Shown here: one piece after another, positions 61,401-64,000 of the stretch | How the letters are laid out: every line of letters begins with the position of its first letter | How positions within the stretch are numbered: position 1 is the first letter of the stretch | Assembly (NCBI GenBank): GCA_026413225.1 | Contig: CM048552.1 | Span: forward strand, 61,395,001-61,459,000 | DNA length: 64,000 bases | Reading direction: 5' to 3' | DNA from: Otis tarda | Lineage: Eukaryota; Chordata; Aves; Otidiformes; Otididae | Notes under the pieces: model-generated | The model's database searches: none | Told to the model about the DNA's origin: nothing | The model's input: the letters and a program-made list of their open reading frames with translations, nothing else | Translations under genes and position numbers: made by a program

Positions 61401-63423
61401 GTCTGAATTCTATTTAGACTCTTTAATTAACCTACATAATGTTAATGTTGTAGTGATGTACAGTCCTGTGTGATATAAAAAAAAAAAACTTTACAAGTTG
61501 ATCTTCTATTTTTAAGAATCACTTATCAAACTATAATGCTCTAGGAAAGCTTCATATCCTCCTTATCAAGGACATCTTTCATTCTTCTTCACATCTTTCC
61601 TATAGAAACAATTCAAGTATTGGTCGTTTTCCTGAGCTAGCTCTGAGGCTGTTTCTCGTGAGAGAAATGAATGCACATTGGGAATTCTTTGAACTGGGCT
61701 AAGTTCCCCTCTTACTTTGCCAAACAGGTGTGGGCAGTGAAAAGGATGAGAGAAAGCACTAGCAGTGCTTACCAAAGTATTGACTGGAGATAACTCTAGA
61801 CTGCAGAATTCAGTGCAATGTAGAAATACCTAAACTAGCTTGAAACAAGTTAGCTCAGGCACTGAAAATAATTTGTCTGCGGCAGGAGGGAGCACAATGC
61901 GGGCTCATTTACTGTGCTGCTGAGCATGGCTCAGAAATGGACAGGCTGGAAGAAACTACGAAATATGCTGAAGTACAGGTAGCTCAGCAGAGATTTTGCA
62001 TATGCATTTACTACCAAATAGGCAGTTTGGCTATGAATATCAACACCTTCACTTTGTTCTTTACTGTCTCTTTAATGGCCAGAAAAGCAAACAGATGACA
62101 CTGTGACACCAGTCTCTGAGGTACCCTGACACTGGCTGTAGCAGTCCCCCAGGGAGGCTTCTGCTGCTCAGCGGGTGGGTACAGAGCCCTGGGAATGGCA
62201 GGGACAAAGCTGAGAGGTCACAGCATCAACGCTAATTTGGCCCAACGGCTTTTCCACGTATTTTGCATGGACTTGTTACAGTTACTGACAAGCAAGGGTG
62301 GCATCTGAATGAACGAACATATTATCCATAACACATGACAAAAATAAACATGCTTTTAGGATCCAGTTCTTTCCTCAGATTCATGCACACAATATTCATT
62401 AACTGCACTATTACTGGTATTATTGCTACACTGAAAATTATGTGAATAAACCTAAGGGAGAAATTTGGCTTGTAGAATGTAAAGTGGTTCCAGTAAATTC
62501 TGAATATTTTAGAATAATAAATATTTGTACAGTGATGCTGATCAACGCTGCTTTATGAGTTATAGCAACACAGTGCCAGATTTCAGACTTTATCCCTATT
62601 ATGAATGATGTAAAATTCAGAAGAATTTGATTTCACATGTCTATTCGCATTTAATAGCTGGATAAGCCTACTTGAGATACTGGGGGGGTACAAAGAAAAC
62701 TCTGATATTTAATAAGTAAATTGCCTGTTTAAACAGATGCCACTGAATGTGTCCTTATCATAAGATGATCATAAATGGACAAAGGGGAATGGAGCTGAAA
62801 GCCTGTACTTTCTACAGATTCAGTGGCAGCTCTAATGATTTCTAGCCAGTGAGGACTAGTTCTTTGCCCAAAGTGCCGGGAACTGTGCAGGTGTACTTTC
62901 TCTGACAAGGTAGTACTACTCTTGGTACCATCATGTTCACCACAACCCTATATTGCAACCTTTGTCCTTAACATAGGAAATAAAATATTCAGAGATTCAG
63001 CTCTTCCCAGTGTGACACCCTTATTTCAATTACATTTTAAATGTAATTTGCATTTAAATTTGACTGTAAGTGTAATGGTCTGTGATGGAGTGCTTACAAA
63101 CAACTCCAAAACCTTCCCACCAAGGCATGTTACTTTCCTTTCTGGTCACAGGCCCCAAATTTTCATCAAAATGTCATTAATGCAACCGATTGCAGACTTT
63201 GGCTTACTCTGTTCATAAGGATCAAGATTCATTGCCTCAGAGACAACAACCTATTTGAGGCCTAGATTTTTTCTGATTGCTTCTGTTAGCAAATTTATTT
63301 CTGCTCACAAAACTCTCTTAATGTAAATCTGCTTTTGAATTATTTTCTAACTCAGGGATATGATGACCTGGACTATAAGAAACGGAGAGCATTCTTTGCT
63401 GACCTTGCCTTTAATTACAGAGA
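55262..63423 (+). CDS. TH2: Tyrosine hydroxylase 2-like aromatic amino acid hydroxylase (5' part, continues off right edge)
   Basis: A second AAAH gene in tandem with PAH. Four exons give an ACT-type regulatory domain and the start of the catalytic domain. TH hallmarks: SKAAKVFE at an exon end joined to [11 protein letters not shown] (TH has AVKVFETFEAKIHHLETRP), [10 protein letters not shown] before VPWFPRK, and [13 protein letters not shown] (TH: LDKCHHLVTKFDP). PAH has LDRFANQIL and TPH has LDHCANRVL at that place. Exons 3 and 4 seen here are 89 and 68 nt, as in PAH. Junctions are clean and no break is seen, so the gene looks active. TH2 is known from fish, amphibians and birds and is absent from placental mammals. 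It should hydroxylate tyrosine to L-DOPA, although zebrafish Th2 has been reported to act on tryptophan. The catalytic residues lie outside the window. The start is uncertain. Confidence 0.88.
55469..56387 (+). other. TH2: TH2-like gene intron
   Basis: 919 bp, GT-AG. Starts with a pyrimidine-rich stretch (about 55480-55620) and becomes AT-rich. Nothing else was recognised. Confidence 0.8.
56388..56562 (+). CDS. TH2: TH2-like exon, remainder of ACT domain
   Basis: 175 nt, phase 0 start and phase 1 end. Encodes [20 protein letters not shown], then [20 protein letters not shown] and [17 protein letters not shown]. It aligns to TH exon 3 (FEAKIHHLETRP, then LEYFVRLEV, then VSEDVRS). It is 9 nt shorter than PAH exon 3 and has the same phase. 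Acceptor GGCTCTTGCAG, donor AAAG|GTAAGA. Confidence 0.92.
56563..60018 (+). other. TH2: TH2-like gene intron
   Basis: 3.5 kb, GT-AG. Unique sequence with no recognised transposon, and AT-rich towards the 3' end (59390-59990). Confidence 0.8.
60019..60107 (+). CDS. TH2: TH2-like exon, start of catalytic domain
   Basis: 89 nt, the same length as PAH exon 4. Encodes [20 protein letters not shown] then [16 protein letters not shown] is a TH-specific signature. Acceptor TTTCTCTCCAG, donor CCT|GTAAGT. Confidence 0.95.
60108..63355 (+). other. TH2: TH2-like gene intron
   Basis: 3.2 kb, GT-AG. AT-rich unique DNA with no recognised gene or transposon. Confidence 0.8.
63356..63423 (+). CDS. TH2: TH2-like exon, catalytic domain (last exon in window)
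   Basis: 68 nt, the same length as PAH exon 5. Encodes [20 protein letters not shown] then YR plus GA, the first two bases of a codon completed in the next exon. Acceptor TTTTCTAACTCAG, donor GA|GTAAGT. The next exon (PIPRVEY region) is not found before the window ends. Confidence 0.93.
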
Positions 63424-64000
63424 GTAAGTACAAGGCTGCTGAAGAGAGACTTCAGTGGTCCACGGGCGCTTTCAGACATCTTTGTGTGGAACAAATACCA
63501 GAGACTCAATCTTTTGTCAGTGTAGTAAAGAGGCTATATTTTAGAAAACAGAATTCAACCACAGAAGCTTTCACCCCGTACGAAAATGACTTTTCCCACA
63601 ACACAGCAAATATACCTTAAGACAAAAATCTTATGACTGCATTCACATCTCCTCCAGTGCTGTACTTTGCCTCAGCAGAGACAATTTCTCATTATGATTC
63701 TTTAATTTCAATTTTGCAGTTCCTTTTAGGACTAGCAGCTGCGCAGAGGCTAATCTTTTTCAAGGAAGTATAAGGAACAACATTTAGGAACATAATTTTG
63801 ACAAAGAAAAGCAATTTACTATTTTTGTTACTTGTTTGACAAAATGTTTCTAGTCATATACAATTAGCTACCTAAAGACCTCTCAGGTCTCGTGTGGGTG
63901 ACAAAGTGTTTCTGCCTTTATGTGTAAAACTTCACCAGAATCACACTGCTGTCTGAGAGAGTCAATCAGATGTTTAGGTAGAAGAAGTTGTGGATTATGA
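63424..64000 (+). other. TH2: TH2-like gene intron (partial)
   Basis: The donor is at 63424; the acceptor is outside the window. Nothing else was recognised. Confidence 0.8.

Noticed and set aside
55262-63423. Second hydroxylase gene as a PAH duplicate or a tryptophan hydroxylase
   Set aside because: [13 protein letters not shown] and [11 protein letters not shown] match TH. PAH has LDRFANQIL and TPH has LDHCANRVL at the same place.
55262-63423. TH2 as a decayed remnant
   Set aside because: All four visible exons keep frame, phase and GT-AG borders with no internal stop. The unseen catalytic exons leave a small doubt.

Overview
The window is vertebrate nuclear DNA from a sauropsid, most likely a bird. 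It carries CR1 LINE fragments with the typical 3' ATTCTATG-type ends, compact introns, and vertebrate split genes with GT-AG junctions. It holds three protein genes: ASCL1 (minus strand, 3' end off the left edge), PAH (plus strand, complete, 13 coding exons) and a second aromatic amino acid hydroxylase gene (plus strand, 5' half only). The second hydroxylase gene is best read as tyrosine hydroxylase 2 (TH2).

Layout. Positions 1-1045 hold ASCL1, including a short intron in its 3' UTR. Its promoter and a large GC-rich island reach to about 2400. About 7.5 kb of intergenic DNA follows; it contains AT-rich blocks that look like regulatory elements, a perfect 8-bp-arm palindrome with a POU-like core (6023-6042), and a second small GC-rich island (6117-6640). 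PAH runs from 10035 to 49399. Its coding exons sum to 1341 nt, or 446 residues. Every exon from 2 to 13 has the length and phase expected from human PAH. Only exon 1 differs: it encodes 14 residues instead of 20 and has no counterpart of the Ser16 phosphorylation site. PAH introns hold CR1 copies (two in intron 2, one in intron 7), a nearly 900-bp GAAG/GAAGGGTG satellite-like tract (intron 8), and small tandem duplications (intron 4). The PAH 3' UTR probably ends just after the AATAAA at 50305.

From about 55 kb a second AAAH gene begins on the same strand. Four exons are visible (to 55468, 56388-56562, 60019-60107, 63356-63423). They encode an ACT-type regulatory domain and the start of the catalytic domain. 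The DKCHHL signature and the KVFE/..[10 protein letters not shown] junction are those of tyrosine hydroxylase, not PAH or TPH. The catalytic core lies beyond the right edge.

The order ASCL1 - PAH - TH2 mirrors ASCL2 - TH (- INS - IGF2) elsewhere in vertebrate genomes, and IGF1 is expected further right. The window therefore seems to preserve a paralogon from which placental mammals lost TH2. PAH makes tyrosine from phenylalanine, and TH-type enzymes hydroxylate tyrosine to L-DOPA. ASCL1 is a proneural factor that helps specify catecholaminergic and other neurons. Any shared regulation among the three is inference.
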